Of a stretch of 64,000 nt of DNA, positions 37,191 to 48,054 are shown in pieces. How positions within the stretch are numbered: the first letter of the stretch is position 1; every line of letters starts with the position of its first letter. Source of the DNA: Clitoria ternatea (Eukaryota; Streptophyta; Magnoliopsida; Fabales; Fabaceae); assembly GCA_037962975.1 (NCBI GenBank), contig CM075676.1:30995001-31059000 (forward strand), written 5' to 3'. The position numbers and the translations under genes were made by a program. The notes under the pieces were generated by a model. It searched no databases, had not been told where the DNA came from, and was given only the letters and a program-made list of their open reading frames with translations.

Positions 37191-38578
37191 TAGACAAGCT
37201 CTAATCACTAAATCATTATATTATCATATTTATTGTCATAAATCATAAGCAACATCAAGAGACAACACTAACAAAAACAACGTAATTAGTTAGTGTCCAG
37301 TAAGGGAATTTCATCTCTCGATTTACACTCTCAATAAGTTACCATTTCTTGTCCATCTCAAATTCAAATGCCATGTCATATGGCTAATTCATATATCATA
37401 CCATGAATTGCATATGCAACGGACCCGATTTGAAATAATCATTCATAACACATGTGTACACAATTTATCAATTAATCAATAACCATGCATAGTCGCTTTA
37501 ATATTTACCCCCTCCTCTCCCGCAAGGGTCCCTTTCATAAGATCCCGCAAGACCTCAATTATTTTCACATGTCAAATGATCGCAACCATATATAATGGTT
37601 TAATTATTTATCCCCCGCGTAAGGGTCCTTTTCACAAGATCCCACAAGACCTCTATCATTTCAACATGTCAAGTGATCGCAACCACATATAATATGATAT
37701 GTCATGCATGCCTTCAAATGCAATAATGCACATGCTAGCATCAGCTTCACAAGAATCCATCACCCTCTCACTTAGGGGTAAATTTTACACTTAATATTAC
37801 AATTAATGACATGCAACCAATTATAGTACTCTCAAAGGCATACAATTCACATTATTCATAAAATAATAGCCAATGAGTCTCATTGATATCAATCCACACA
37901 TGGGAGTCAAAAGACATATCAACAAGCATACTCTAAATATATATATCATTAACATATTTGCCAATCCAAAATTAAACCAACCAACAAGGTTTAATCTCAT
38001 ACAATTTCTCAATAGGAGGTAGCATATCCATTCAAAAAAAAACATACAAGTATGCACCTATATATACATTATCAACACATAATCGATCATGCATTTAAAA
38101 AATATACTCTTCTCCTACCTCAAGAGAAGTATTCTGTCGGGCTAGATGGTCCCGCCTTACTAGAATTATCAAACCCTACATTAAATAAATGTAGGATCAC
38201 ATTAATCATTCATCCAAACATCATTCTCAATTCTTGTTATACAAATAAATGTACATACATGATTCTCATCATGTTGTAAATATGTATAGGCTTTATTTCC
38301 TCATTTTATTAGGTTTTAGGAATTCCTTCTCATTAACCAAAATCGCTATAAATAAAGGGCTATGACACAACACCTAAGCCACCAACACACACCAAACTTC
38401 TTACCCATCATCCTTAATGGGTTTCAATGTCTCAAATACCTTATATTAATTCCATTCATACCATCACCACTAAATATCACTTCTACCAATTTTACCAACT
38501 TAGTGCCTTATCATATGTTCTTGATTTCTTAAATTCCCAACATTAATAATCAATGCCAATCATTCCAAAGATTCATTT

Positions 38579-39349
38579 TGAACTGGTCTAGTCCGGGTCA
38601 AGGATCCGGACTGGGAACCAGCCACAAAAGTTTGAGATTTGAGTGTTTATACATCGGTACAATGTGTATCCAGTATTATAATCTGACCTCTCAGTGGGAG
38701 AGTCAGGTCTTGTTGTCCAGGAGATCCTTCACACTAAGCTTTTGTGTTGATGAGGGGGAGAAAGGTGGTGTCACCTGTGAAGATTCTCTGACGCTCAAGT
38801 CAGTGAAGAGAATAAAAAGTCAGAGAATACTTGAGCAATGCAATAGTATGTTAAGAGTAAGAACAACGTAACCTTGCATGTGTATGAGAATCTGCTATTT
38901 ATAGTTGAGCGTGGAAAATGAGTAGTTGGGCACAAGTGGGCCAGGAGAAGGGTAGTTCAGTGTTCAGTGTACGATTGAGAGTAGTTCAATGCTCAATGTA
39001 TGATTCTGACACAGGAATAGGGATGATCCGAATTTCCCGTATATCACTCTTGTAGCTGTACTTTGTACCTTCTGACGGGTAACGTAAATACTTTTTGCTG
39101 TGTAGAGTATCAATATGGAAGTGGAATAGTCTCTTATCCTCTCAAAGTATAGGTGAACGGTTATGCATAACAAAAAAGTGAGGCCGGATGTGTTACCCGA
39201 TGCTCTAGATGTTATCGCAGACAAACCGGTGTAGGGAGAGCACCTAGCACGGTATTTTACAGTCCGAAAGTTAACTTGTGATACCGGTTTACCTTCCAAA
39301 ACGGATATGATAACTTCCTAGTTCAGAGGCCGGTATCGAGACCGGATCA
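38579..39349. mobile_element. M-related module inside F
   Basis: It shares with M the phrase GACGCTCAAGTCAGT (38790), a TATTTATAG motif (38895) and the end GCCGGTATCGAGACCGGATCA. Relative to its host F it lies in the opposite orientation to M in D, and at a different distance, so it is an independent insertion and not part of the F/D family. The left border is guessed at TGAACTGG, and no 5-bp duplication is found. Confidence 0.55.
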
Positions 39350-40394
39350 TATTCCCATATGAAAAATCACTTAAATGGAAATTAATCATATTTTCTTCAA
39401 ATTTTTGCCAAAAGCCCCAAATTTTAATTTCTAGGGTTTCCACTTAAGTTGTCAAACATCAATTCCAATAATTTTTCTTGAATCATTTCAAGCATTCTTA
39501 AACCAACAATATCATATCTTAATCATTAATAACCAATCAACAAATCCCAATGGTCATCTAGCCTAGGGTCCATGGTTCCATATATATTTCATCATAATAG
39601 CATTTACTTCTCTATTATTAAGCTCCAACAACATTAAAACACTTATCTAAATACCATCAATATTATGAAATCTTACCTCCTTTCCAAGCTCAAAGAGGAA
39701 CATGAAATTGAGGGGATGAGAAGAAGGGATGAGTTGAAATGTGTCCCAAAGTGCCTTCAATGTCACATGAAACCAAGAAAATCAAGAAATTTTGAGTTGA
39801 AATGGCTATGGAGAGTGCGTGACATTTTTGCACATGGAAGATGGAAGGATGGGAAGAAAAATGAAGAGGAATGGTGGTCGAGAAGTGAACCACCGAAAAT
39901 TAGAGAGAGGGGAGGGAAATTATGACAAAATTGGGTATTACCTAATGGTCAAAAGGGTGCACCAATCCATTGTTCAAAAGTTCACAAAATCACATTGTCC
40001 GATGGACAAAAGCATAAAGGGAGAGAGAGGGAATGTCACGGCACATGTGGGGAAAAGAGAAGGAATATACAATTTCTTTTAATTCTATTTCGCTCGTAAT
40101 TTCACCGTTTTCCAACATCTGTCGTGTACGAATAAATACCCCCAACACCAAAAATTATTTTGAATATATCACCATAACCATAATAAATTCTTCATTATTC
40201 TAGACCTATCAAATGGCCAAAATTATTTAATGTCCCACACTTTCTGTTTAAATCGTCTGGTTTTTGTAAATTTTATTTTACTGATAAATAATAATTAACA
40301 TTTAATTAATTACTCCACAACTTCAAGCATCAAATGATTAATTAATTTCACACTAATAATTTATTTTTTCTAAAATTTTGGATGTTACATACTC

Positions 40395-41111
40395 ACTACC
40401 AACAATCATATCCATTAATTATAAGAACAGCTAATCAACCTTTGGGTGATCCATAAATGCTTTATAATAATAAACTTTAATTAACCCTAAACCAATAATT
40501 TATAATTTAGCATCCATTCTATCGGTAATTAAAATAAAATTCATCACTACTTTGGAATTAAATAAAAACATAAATATTTAACCACTTGTTACAAATCTAT
40601 CATACATTTAATCCCAACATAAATCACAATTAATGAGCAAAACATATACACATATTGCGTATTAGTTGAATGAGACTAAGTTCCTTTAATTCCAGTCATA
40701 TAATTTCTTGATCAATTACATTGCAACCAATTACATGTGAGATTGAAATTCACAAACAAGAAAATTATGAATTTCAATTCAAGATTTCATTAAATAATAA
40801 TTTGAAATCAGGGGAGCCTTCAATATCTTGTTTAATATCATTGTTTTCATTTCAAATTGAAACTTATGTAAAAGAAATTTCAATTGCAAATCCTTGTCAT
40901 GTACAACAAAAGCAAAAAAAAATATGTGGTTCTAAAAAAATTTCAATTGTAATTGAAATTGACAAGATTGGAAAAAAGGAAGAACATTAGGCATTCGGTT
41001 CTTGATCATAATATAAAATTCTATTATTCACAAATTCCTAATTTTAACATCAGTTTTCATATAAATTGGGAAAAACATCATTCATGGAGAAACATAAATT
41101 TAATAAACCTA
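40395..41111 (-). other. G: 5' leader between PBS and insertion F
   Basis: AT-rich leader of copia G with repeated AATTGAAATT words; no coding motif. The plus-strand open frames here are not supported. Confidence 0.5.
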
Positions 41112-41123
41112 GCTCTGATACCA
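41112..41123 (-). promoter_or_regulatory. G: primer binding site
   Basis: GCTCTGATACCA on the plus strand is the exact reverse complement of TGGTATCAGAGC, the tRNA-iMet PBS of plant copia elements. It lies 2 bp from the 5' LTR. Confidence 0.95.
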
Positions 41124-41125
41124 CA

Positions 41126-41544
41126 TGTAAATTGTAGTCTTTATTCTTTTATAATTTTAAGTGCACATCTTAAGGATCTTAGAATTTATGGTTCTGACAT
41201 ACATTTATAATAGTAAGAGAGACTTACCTTGATCCATGAGAAAAACCCAATGATAATAAGTTCCTCAACCTCCTTTTCTCAATCTGCCTCTTTGCCTTCC
41301 ATTTCTTCCTCATAAACTTTCTTGATGGTTAATAGTTATTAACCCTTATAGTTGAGACAGAACACTTGTTTCCCTTATTAGCCAACTTCCATCAAGTTGA
41401 TTACCATCAATTTTTTAAAGTTTAAAACTAATTTCTCATACTAAACAATAGGTCTCTTTATTTTATTAAATCACACTTAGGCCCATAATTATATTTCACA
41501 TGAGCCATCACATAATAAAAATTTATTTAACTATTTTTCCAACA
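41126..41544 (-). repeat. G: 5' LTR
   Basis: Partner of 30712-31121. Single-base differences and small indels (for example near 41155 and 41400) separate the two copies. Confidence 0.9.
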
Positions 41545-41678
41545 AGAACATCTCCACAAACTTAATGAATGGAAGCTAGAACAACAATATTCTTGTTATA
41601 TTTAAGGTGATCAAGTGGATAACCATGTAAATTATACCAATAATCAACTGTATGGCTAAGAAGCTCATAATAAGTGCA
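41545..41678 (-). pseudogene. H: gag zinc-knuckle fragment
   Basis: Minus-strand translation CTYYELLSHTVDYWYNLHGY corresponds to the copia knuckle CTYCGxxGHTVDxCYxxHGYP. The second and last Cys are lost. It is cut off from the rest of gag by insertion I and from pol by insertion G. Confidence 0.75.
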
Positions 41679-44013
41679 TGTTATCTTATGACTCAGAGTC
41701 AGACTTAGAAGGGGGTTGAATAAGTCTCAAACTCTTTTCATGGAAATATGAACCTTTAAAGCACAAGTAATCAGACTTATAAAAACAGACTTGAAAGAAG
41801 CAAAACAAGGAAAAGAAAGAACATCAAGAATTTAACTGGTTCACTTCCAACACAGAAGCTAAGTCCAGTCTCTTCTAACTTGAAATATTTTCACTATTGT
41901 AAAATCTCCTTTACAATAACAACCACAAGTATTCTTGACTCCAGCCACTTCTAACTTAAACCCAAGTATTTTTTTTCAACAAGCCATTTCTTGCTCAACA
42001 AACCAACTATTCTTTTGAAAGCCTCTTTGGGCCAACATTGTTTCCCACTAAAACTAAGGCTGGTAACTCACCAGACTTTACACAAAATAGGGTTTAGTAA
42101 AAGTGTGTAAGGTATCTCAAAACCTAATGTATAGGATATACAATGAGGAATGAATACACTTATGAAAGACAAGAGTCTAAGGTCTACTAGAAGCAAAATA
42201 ACAAAGAAGGTCTTTGTCTTTAAAAATAAGAAGAGACTTAAGAAAGTATGATCGTAAAGACTGAGTATACTAGACTTTTCTTCAGTGTTCTCTATCTCTT
42301 CTTTGAAACAATCTTCTTTAAGAATATATAGATGCTGGAATATGACCTTTGTTGATCTTGAAAGGAGATATGAATGTTGGAAATCCTTTAAAGGAGTTTG
42401 CTATGAGTGAATGTACCAGACTTTTAGTGATCTAAAGAATGTTTAAAAGTCTGGTAGCTAGGGACTTCAGCACTTGTGTAACATCCTAAATTTTAAAATA
42501 AAGAATAAATTAAGAAAATAAATATCAAATAATTGAATATGGACCAATTAATGTCCTGAAATATTAAAAATAATTTAATTGGGATTTTCGGAGACTGTGA
42601 CGAATTATTGAGATCGAATAAGCAGAAAACTGACCCGGATAAAATATGGGTGTCGGACCAAGTATCTCTGATTGAGATGCCGTTGGCCAGGGCTGTAGAT
42701 AATATTATTGGGAATCCGAATATGTATCCGGAATAATTTTTAGAATAAGTATTGAGCCCGAACAGAGAGCCTGTTTAATGAAAAATGGAAGACTTTAGTA
42801 ATGGGCTTAAAATTTAAAACAAAAACCTTACTCTTTTCACTCTCATTCTCGCGACCCTCTTTTCTTTTATGCAAACACACTTCTTCTTTTCTCATTCTTC
42901 TCTTCTTCGTATCTTCTTCTCCCTCCCCAAGAGCTTGAACAAATTAGTGCTCTCTCTTTCTCATTTTCGTTCACCATTGAAGCTTGGAGGAGACAATGGA
43001 TGTTTGAAGCTCCTCCCTTTCTTCTCTCCATTTCCGTCACCATCTCTCTCTCTCTTGACTCCTATTTTCATTTTGGAGCAAGGTAAGCTTTTTATCATTC
43101 CTCTTGTGCTTGGAACCTAGGGAATAGATGGTTGTGGCTTAAAGGTGTATTAAATGCTTGTGGATAGTGAAAGAAAACATTAAATACACAAACCCTAAGG
43201 TGGGGTGAAATAAATATGGGTATTTATAAGTAATAAATGAAATATATGAAGATAGGGTTGAAAGATTATGACTATAGAAGTGCATTTATGATGTGGTTGG
43301 GTTTTTACAAAACCCTAAATTATCAAATTAGGGGAAATGTATAATGTAGAAGGGTTAACATTTATTGATGAGGGAAGTGTTATAAATGAAGAGGTATTGA
43401 CATTAAATAATGATTGGAGATGGTGGTTGGAAACCATAAATGAAAACCCATTTGGAATGAGTTAAATGTAAGGTTGGTAAATGGGGTAACCTAACTAATT
43501 GGGTTGTTACCTTGATAATAATGAATGGTGATTTAAGGGAAGGAATTCCCAAAGCCTAAATGGGTAAATAAATAAAAATCCATGAATAGCTTCCACATGA
43601 TGAGAATCATGTGTACATAGATATGTATATGTATATTGAAATGGTCATTGAATGAATAATTGATATGGTCCTATAATCGACTGGTGTAGGACTTGATAAC
43701 GCTTGTGAGGCGGGAACATCGAACCCGGAAGTCTATTTCTCTTGAGGTAGGAAAGGGGTGTATTTTCTATGTATGGGGACATGTATGATGATAATGTATA
43801 TGTTGATGTAATGTGGCATGTTTTCTTGAATGAATGTGGGATCATATGTTTGTGATGTGAAATTAAGCATGGTGCTTATAATGATTGATTATGGAATAAA
43901 GCCTTAATGAGGCTTTGAGTGGTATAATATGTGATGACATGTTATGGAATCCATGTGTAGCTTGATAAATGCTTGAAATCTACGTCTATAAGGATTCTTG
44001 AATATTACGAATG

Positions 44014-44016
<3 letters not shown>

Positions 44017-44055
<39 letters not shown>
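44017..44055. repeat. (TA)n microsatellite
   Basis: About 19 TA units in D. A second TA run lies at about 44753-44778. Confidence 0.95.
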
Positions 44056-44057
<2 letters not shown>

Positions 44058-44194
44058 TGACTATGGGAAATTAATGTTGTAATTAAGTATGAGTGTACCC
44101 TAGATGAGAGGGTGAGATAACCTGTATGAGGTTGAGGCATGCATGAGCATTGTTGCATACATAGCATGGCATGCATATCATGATGATGTTGAAA

Positions 44195-44492
44195 AGTGGT
44201 TGCGATCACTTAATGTTGGAATATAAAGGGCTTGCGAGTTCATGTGATTATTGGACCGGTGGTTGCGATCACCTGGTATTTGAAATGAAAGGCCCTACGG
44301 GACCATTAAGATTGTATGCCCGTGGTTGCGATCATGAGGTGGGAGTACCCCTTGCGAGGCGGGAAACCATTATGAATTATTGAACATGGTTACAATCACG
44401 AGAAAGCACCTTGCGAGGCTGCTAGAGGGAGTACCCCTTGCGAGGCGGGAAACCAATGAAAATGAATGAATGATTATGGTGGTTGCGATCAC
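44195..44492. repeat. 62-bp degenerate tandem repeat in D
   Basis: GTGGTTGCGATCAC recurs at about 44196, 44259, 44322 and 44480, with a degraded copy at 44386. Each is followed by a TTGCGAG-type segment. The reverse complement GTGATCGCAACCA recurs in F near 37575 and 37670, which links the two elements. Confidence 0.8.
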
Positions 44493-45220
44493 CCATTGGA
44501 ATGAAATCGGATTCGTGCATATGCATCTTAAACACTAGCATGTGCATTAGCCATAAAAGCATGGCATAGAGTGATATTCTGTTGAGGAGATTGTGTGAGG
44601 AGTAGATGGAACTCCCTTTTTAATAGTAATGGTAATCGGGTTAATGGTTAATGTATTCTCATGAATCTAAATGGTTATGTGTTCAGGGAATTTGATAAAT
44701 GTTGATTTGGTGTTGATTGAATTTTTCTTAAGGAAGAATGTTTATATTACATTTATATATATATATATATATATATATCATCACAATTATAGATTTTCAT
44801 CATTGAGAAAGTATACTCACTCTCCATGTGGTATATCTTTTTAGCTCCTGTGTTGTAGGACTTACTTATGGAGCTCTTATGTAGAGAAGTGGTGTGAAGG
44901 AAGCCTATTCTGGTAAAGAATGCCTTGGCCGGCTAATGTTTGGATTTAAATCTTTGATATAGACCTTGTGATGTAAATGGATGTAATTATTATTTTGCAT
45001 AGCCATGAATTGGTATAGATACTTGTATGGATGATGTGTATATATTGGTGATTTTAGAAGGCCATGTAGAAAAATGAGCTCCTAGAGTTTAAGGCTCATT
45101 TTCATTGGTGACCTTAGTTTTGATTGGATTCAAAAATGAAGTATGATTGTGGTTAAAACTCATGAATGATTGATAGTCTAGATGAAATATTGTACTTTAT
45201 AGAGTATGCTAAGTAATAAG

Positions 45221-46313
45221 TGATCCGTCCTTTACGGGGGGTGTAAAGTTATGATCCTGAAACAGCTCAATCTGATACAAAGCGATGTGCGTAAGTGTTC
45301 AGATATGGAGTGTTTTCATATGTTGAGGCAGAGTCTGGACCACACTAGGACGGAGTGTAACTCACTTTACGGCGATGTAGTAGTCCGCCTGGAATTGCCT
45401 CCTATGCCTTGACACGGAGTGCAGTATACGCTGGGGCGGTGTCCCAGTCCGCCTGGAGGAATCCTCTCAGCCTTGACCCGATTTGGGGTGGTACCTGCAA
45501 TTATTCTCCGACGCTCAAGTCAGTATTTCAGAATACTCATAGACTTAGAAAGACGATCAGAGAGAATTATGCAAGTAAGAGAGAGAGTAAGGTTCAGAAT
45601 TGGGGGAGAAGCCCCTGTATACCTTTTTGCTGAGGTTTATATACCTGTCAATGGTGCTCTATTATTGGTAGGGCCCGTTCCTTATTTTCTAGCATAAAGC
45701 AAGAAAGACAGTGGGTCCCTGTGTTGTTCACGGGCACCGTTAGTGTAGTAGGTATTTCCATTTACTTGGGAAGCGTAAATGCTTTATTATTTTATTGTTA
45801 TTACCCTTTATGCGTGACAGCGTGATTCCCATTATTAACCTCTCAAGACAGAGTCAATCTCGTGCCGGGGTTGTGAGTATGGGTTCGCTACGCAGTATGG
45901 GAAATTCAACATTCCGCCAGTATTGAGCCTATGGCTTGGCGGAGTAATATGCATTCTGGCAGCGTTACATGCCTTGGCGGAGTTATGACCCTTGGCAGGG
46001 TAACCTGCCTAGGCGGAGTGTCATACCTAGGCGGAGTGATATGCCTAGGCGGAGTTATGACCCTTGGCAGGGTAACATGCCTAGGCGGAGTGTCATACCT
46101 AGGCGGAGTGACATGCCTAGGCGGAGTTATGACCCTTGGCAGGGTAACATGCCTAGGCGGAGTGTCATACCTAGGTGGAGTGACATGCCTAGGCGGAGTT
46201 ACTTGCCTTGGTCGTATATACTCCGTATTTGAAGCGTATTTACCTCGTTCGAAATGCTGACCTGGCAAAGCATTAAAGCCTTACTCTTGGGGGCCGGTAT
46301 TAGGACCGGATCA
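45221..46313 (-). mobile_element. Element M: 1.1-kb LTR-type insertion in D (solo LTR or TRIM)
   Basis: It runs TGATCCGTCC to GACCGGATCA. The flanks ATAAG (45216-45220) and ATAAG (46314-46318) are an exact 5-bp target duplication. Minus orientation is suggested by a TATA-like block on that strand near 45640. It contains an 18-bp/72-bp repeat (45951-46210). A related copy lies in F. No coding sequence is seen; the Pro/Arg and Gly-rich frames are repeat artefacts. Confidence 0.82.
45951..46210. repeat. 18-bp minisatellite organised in 72-bp higher-order units
   Basis: Four 18-bp monomers (CATGCCTAGGCGGAGTGT, CATACCTAGGCGGAGTGA, CATGCCTAGGCGGAGTTA, TGACCCTTGGCAGGGTAA) form a 72-bp unit. The fourth monomer starts near 45986, 46058 and 46130, exactly 72 bp apart. 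Because 18 and 72 are multiples of three, both strands stay open and give periodic, probably meaningless proteins. Confidence 0.93.
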
Positions 46314-46492
46314 ATAAGTTAAATTGGAATACAATTCATGAATTGGGAGGCAAATTTATGGGTAAGAATGATTGGAACAAGTTTTAAATGCTAAATAGGA
46401 TGAATAAGATATAATGAATTTAGGTGAAATGGACTAAATTAAGTTTTGGTATAGTATGTTGTTGAATCCCATGTTTCTGTATATTGCTGATA

Positions 46493-47100
46493 ATCTCGCT
46501 CAAGCGAGATGGGTTCTCGCTCAAGCGAGAATCCCCCCTGCATGGTATTTGGTCTCTGGTCAATTCTCGCTTAGGCGAGAGTGGGTCTCGCTCAAGCGAG
46601 ACGGCCCTGGCATCAGGGGTTGGCCACGGGAAGAATTTCGCTTAGCCGAGAAGGGTCTCGCCCGAGTGAGAGTGGGGAATTTTAGCTACTGGCCTAATTT
46701 TGCCTGAGCGAATGGCCTTGATGGTGGTACTCGCTTAAGCGAGTGAGTATTGGGTGGATTCTGGAAGAATTTCGCCTGAGCTCGCTTGCCTCGCCCAAGC
46801 GAATCTTGAGGATCTCGCTCAAGCGAGATGGGACTCGCTCAAGCGAGTTGGCCCCTGATTCTCCCTTATTCTTCTCGCTTAGCGTGTGGTGTTGCTCGCT
46901 CAAGCGTCCCACTCGGTCTCGCTCAAGCAAGTGTAAGCCTCGCTCGAGCGAGGTGACCTCCGAGAATTGTTTTCCTCTTTCGCTCAGCTTATTCATGTCT
47001 CGCCCAGGCGTCTTATTGGGACTCGCTCAAGCGAGTGTGGTCCTCGCTCAAGCAAGTGTGGTCCTCGCTCAAGCGAGTGTGGTCCTCGCTTGAGCGATGA
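46493..47100. repeat. Array of short palindromes, core CTCGCTCAAGCGAG
   Basis: At least 20 copies or variants of the 14-bp palindrome CTCGCTCAAGCGAG (also CTCGCTTAAGCGAG, TTCGCTTAGCCGAG, CTCGCCCAAGCGAA) occur in about 600 bp, spaced irregularly and often in pairs 6-8 bp apart. The array is GC-rich against an AT-rich element and ends about 360 bp before the end of D. Confidence 0.92.
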
Positions 47101-48054
47101 GCGTCCTGATTTTCCCAAATTGCTTTGTTTAAATTATTTTTCCTTTTCTTCACATTAAATCATGATTTTGCATCATCTTACAAACACCTTGGGCACAATT
47201 CAAAATTAATATTTTGTAAGTTGGTTGATCTCATTGAACCCAATCACATAGCATCAATTTAAATAAATTTCTTCGCTGTTTTCAATTGAGGATCTCTCAT
47301 TCACAGATTCTCTTACTTACCTTCTCACATCTCCATATATGAGATAGGTCTTTCATAGATCCAAGGTATTGACCGATAGCTTCACCACTTATATTTTTCA
47401 TAAATCAATAATATTAAATTCGCGAAAAAAAATTTACCCCTATTTTCGGGGTGTCACAACTTGCATGAATTAGGTATCCCTTTCAGAGGATAAAGCTATT
47501 TGTTGGCTTTATTTGATTCATAAAATTCACCGTGGTCAATACTGAAATTCTTTTGGTTGAAACTGGCACACAAGCTGACTTGGTTTAGCTTTTTCTGACT
47601 CACGCAAATTTGTTATGTTGAGTTCTTTGAAAAACTACATTTGGCTGCTCTACTCATTTATCTCTTATCCTCTTTGGTGATAAGCATGTATTTCTTAATA
47701 AGAGCTTGACTTCCAATGCATCATCAAATTAAATTTTAGAACGTTGTGTTTTGTACTTCTGGAATAATGTCCTTATTTGCAATTTTTGGATGCCTAAAAG
47801 TCTGAAGTTTGATATTGTTGAGTCATAAGACTGAGAGTTCTTGATACAAACTTTTTGGTTACAGACCAAATGTGTTCTGTTTAAAGGATCAGACTTTGAG
47901 GTTGTGAACTCCCCCTAATATTTGTAGCTTGTGCACTTAGTATATGAATCCTGAAACACTTAAATGCACAAATTAAATCACACATTCACAAACTTTATTT
48001 AATTTAAATGTCTTGATGTGTGTTATCAACAAATAGGATCTGGAAATAATAACA

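Larger units (their letters stand above)
35756..40389 (-). mobile_element. Element F: LTR-type insertion (solo-LTR-like) in the 5' leader of G
   Basis: On the minus strand it starts TGTAACATCCAAAATTTTAG (at 40389) and ends ATGGTGTCACA (at 35756). The flanks TACTC (35751-35755) and TACTC (40390-40394) are an exact 5-bp target duplication. The ends and the repeated GTGGTTGCGATCA motif show it is the same family as D, in opposite orientation. No coding domain or LTR pair is seen in 4.6 kb. A module related to M lies inside at 38579-39349. Confidence 0.88.
30712..41544 (-). mobile_element. Element G: Ty1/copia element with both LTRs, inserted in H and carrying F
   Basis: LTRs of 410 and 419 bp at 30712-31121 and 41126-41544 run TGTAAATTGTAGTC to AACA. 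A tRNA-Met-type PBS and a purine tract lie at the right places for the minus strand. Net of element F it is about 6.2 kb. gag, protease/integrase, RT and RNase H fragments are in order, with stops and frameshifts. Flanks GAAAT and AGAAC do not give a clear target duplication. It sits between gag and protease of H. Confidence 0.9.
42477..47458 (+). mobile_element. Element D: LTR-type insertion (solo-LTR-like) in I
   Basis: It starts TGTAACATCCTAAATTTT and ends TTTCGGGGTGTCACA. The flanks ACTTG (42472-42476) and ACTTG (47459-47463) are an exact 5-bp target duplication. Same family as F. It carries a 62-bp tandem repeat (44195-44492), insertion M (45221-46313) and a palindromic word array (46493-47100). 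No pol domain, PBS or LTR pair is visible. Confidence 0.88.
41679..48054 (-). mobile_element. Element I: SIRE-like solo LTR (?) in H gag, carrying D
   Basis: It runs TGTTATCTTATGAC to AATAATAACA. Without D it is about 1.39 kb. Removing it rejoins H gag as PRP-CTYYE, which is the expected frame. No target duplication is visible. Text such as AGGGGGTTGAATAAGTC and a TGGTTCACTTCCAACACAGA phrase resembles the LTR-like sequence at 60570-60850. No coding domain is seen, so a solo LTR is the simplest reading. Confidence 0.55.

Noticed and set aside
45906..46268. Long overlapping open frames on both strands with repetitive Pro/Arg or Gly-rich products
   Set aside because: They are a by-product of the 18-bp repeat, whose period is a multiple of three and keeps all frames open.
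46493..47100. CRISPR-like array (regular short palindromic units)
   Set aside because: Units are irregularly spaced, spacers are 6-60 bp, and the DNA is a plant retroelement.
46456..47158. Several open frames with LAQAR/SLKRD/LSER-type repeats
   Set aside because: They come from the CTCGCTCAAGCGAG palindrome array read in different frames; no start context or domain.
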